The notes under the pieces are model-generated. The model was not told the origin of the DNA. It searched no databases and saw only the letters and a program-made list of their open reading frames with translations. Below, one piece after another: positions 12,857-12,932 of a stretch of 12,932 nt of DNA. The position numbers and the translations under genes are program-made. The DNA is from JAGNLA01 sp964472265 (lineage in GTDB: Bacteria; Caldisericota; Caldisericia; JAAYUI01), in the NCBI GenBank assembly GCA_964472265.1, contig CAYYJO010000057.1:1-12932 (forward strand), written 5' to 3'. Numbering within the stretch: position 1 is the first letter of the stretch; every line of letters begins with the position of its first letter.

Positions 12857-12931
12857 GCGGGAATAGCTCAGGGGTAGAGCTTCGGCTTCCCAAGCCGGTG
12901 GTCGCGGGTTCAAATCCCGTTTCCCGCTCCA
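12857..12931 (+). tRNA. tRNA-Gly(CCC)
   Basis: The acceptor stem is GCGGGAA/TTCCCGC. The D-arm is GCTC...GAGC. The anticodon stem TCGGC/GCCGG holds loop TTCCCAA, which gives anticodon CCC for glycine codon GGG. The T-arm is GCGGG-TTCAAAT-CCCGT, with discriminator T and an encoded CCA at 12929-12931. The tRNA ends one base before the window edge, so any downstream tRNA or island is not visible. Confidence 0.96.
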
Positions 12932-12932
12932 A

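Overview
The window is ordinary bacterial chromosome. The evidence is sigma70-like promoters, strong AAGGAG-type ribosome binding sites, standard stop codons and mostly mid-GC coding DNA. Two AT-rich patches interrupt it: the left edge and the middle of a DNA methyltransferase. The lineage cannot be fixed from sequence alone. A short ACT-less SerA linked to a class V aminotransferase and a DUF1015 protein, and a YhaM-type exonuclease next to tadA and gltX, are compatible with several anaerobic or deep-branching bacterial groups.

Layout from left to right. Positions 1-401 (minus) hold an AT-rich RecF/OLD-like ATPase gene that is cut by the window edge and carries an in-frame stop. It begins 12 bases past the 3' end of tRNA-Ser(CGA) (414-505, minus), which has its own promoter. 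Positions 566-3508 (minus) form a translation/RNA operon: gltX, tRNA-Arg(ACG), tadA, then a YhaM-like 3'-5' exoribonuclease. The tRNA lies in the gap between gltX and tadA, and tadA and yhaM overlap by ATGA. TadA makes inosine 34 in exactly this tRNA, so enzyme and substrate are neighbours. Positions 3612-4730 (minus) encode a CaCA-family cation exchanger. It is divergent from a putative heavy-metal/manganese exporter of the ArsP_2 type (4935-5861, plus).

Positions 5993-7624 (plus) encode a beta-class DNA methyltransferase fused to an Mrr-like PD-(D/E)XK nuclease domain. It appears to be transcribed as a leaderless mRNA from an extended -10 promoter. Its target-recognition region has a clearly different base composition from its catalytic parts. 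The gene is bracketed by a family of GAA-loop hairpin repeats, some in inverted orientation.

Positions 7893-11681 (minus) are a probable serine-biosynthesis operon that ends in an intrinsic terminator. In transcription order it holds a small ArnE/EamA-like membrane protein, a serine-pathway class V aminotransferase, D-3-phosphoglycerate dehydrogenase (SerA) and a DUF1015 protein. No phosphoserine phosphatase is present, which makes DUF1015 a candidate partner in the pathway. Divergent from it, positions 11814-12743 (plus) encode an unrecognised protein whose N-terminus resembles the SAM-like domain of tyrosine recombinases and whose remainder is membrane-embedded. The window ends with tRNA-Gly(CCC).

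I see no CRISPR array, insertion sequence, rRNA or origin. The strongest leads are the mosaic leaderless restriction-modification fusion inside its repeat bracket, the DUF1015 serine operon, the tRNA-Arg/tadA pairing, and the broken defence-like ATPase beside a tRNA.
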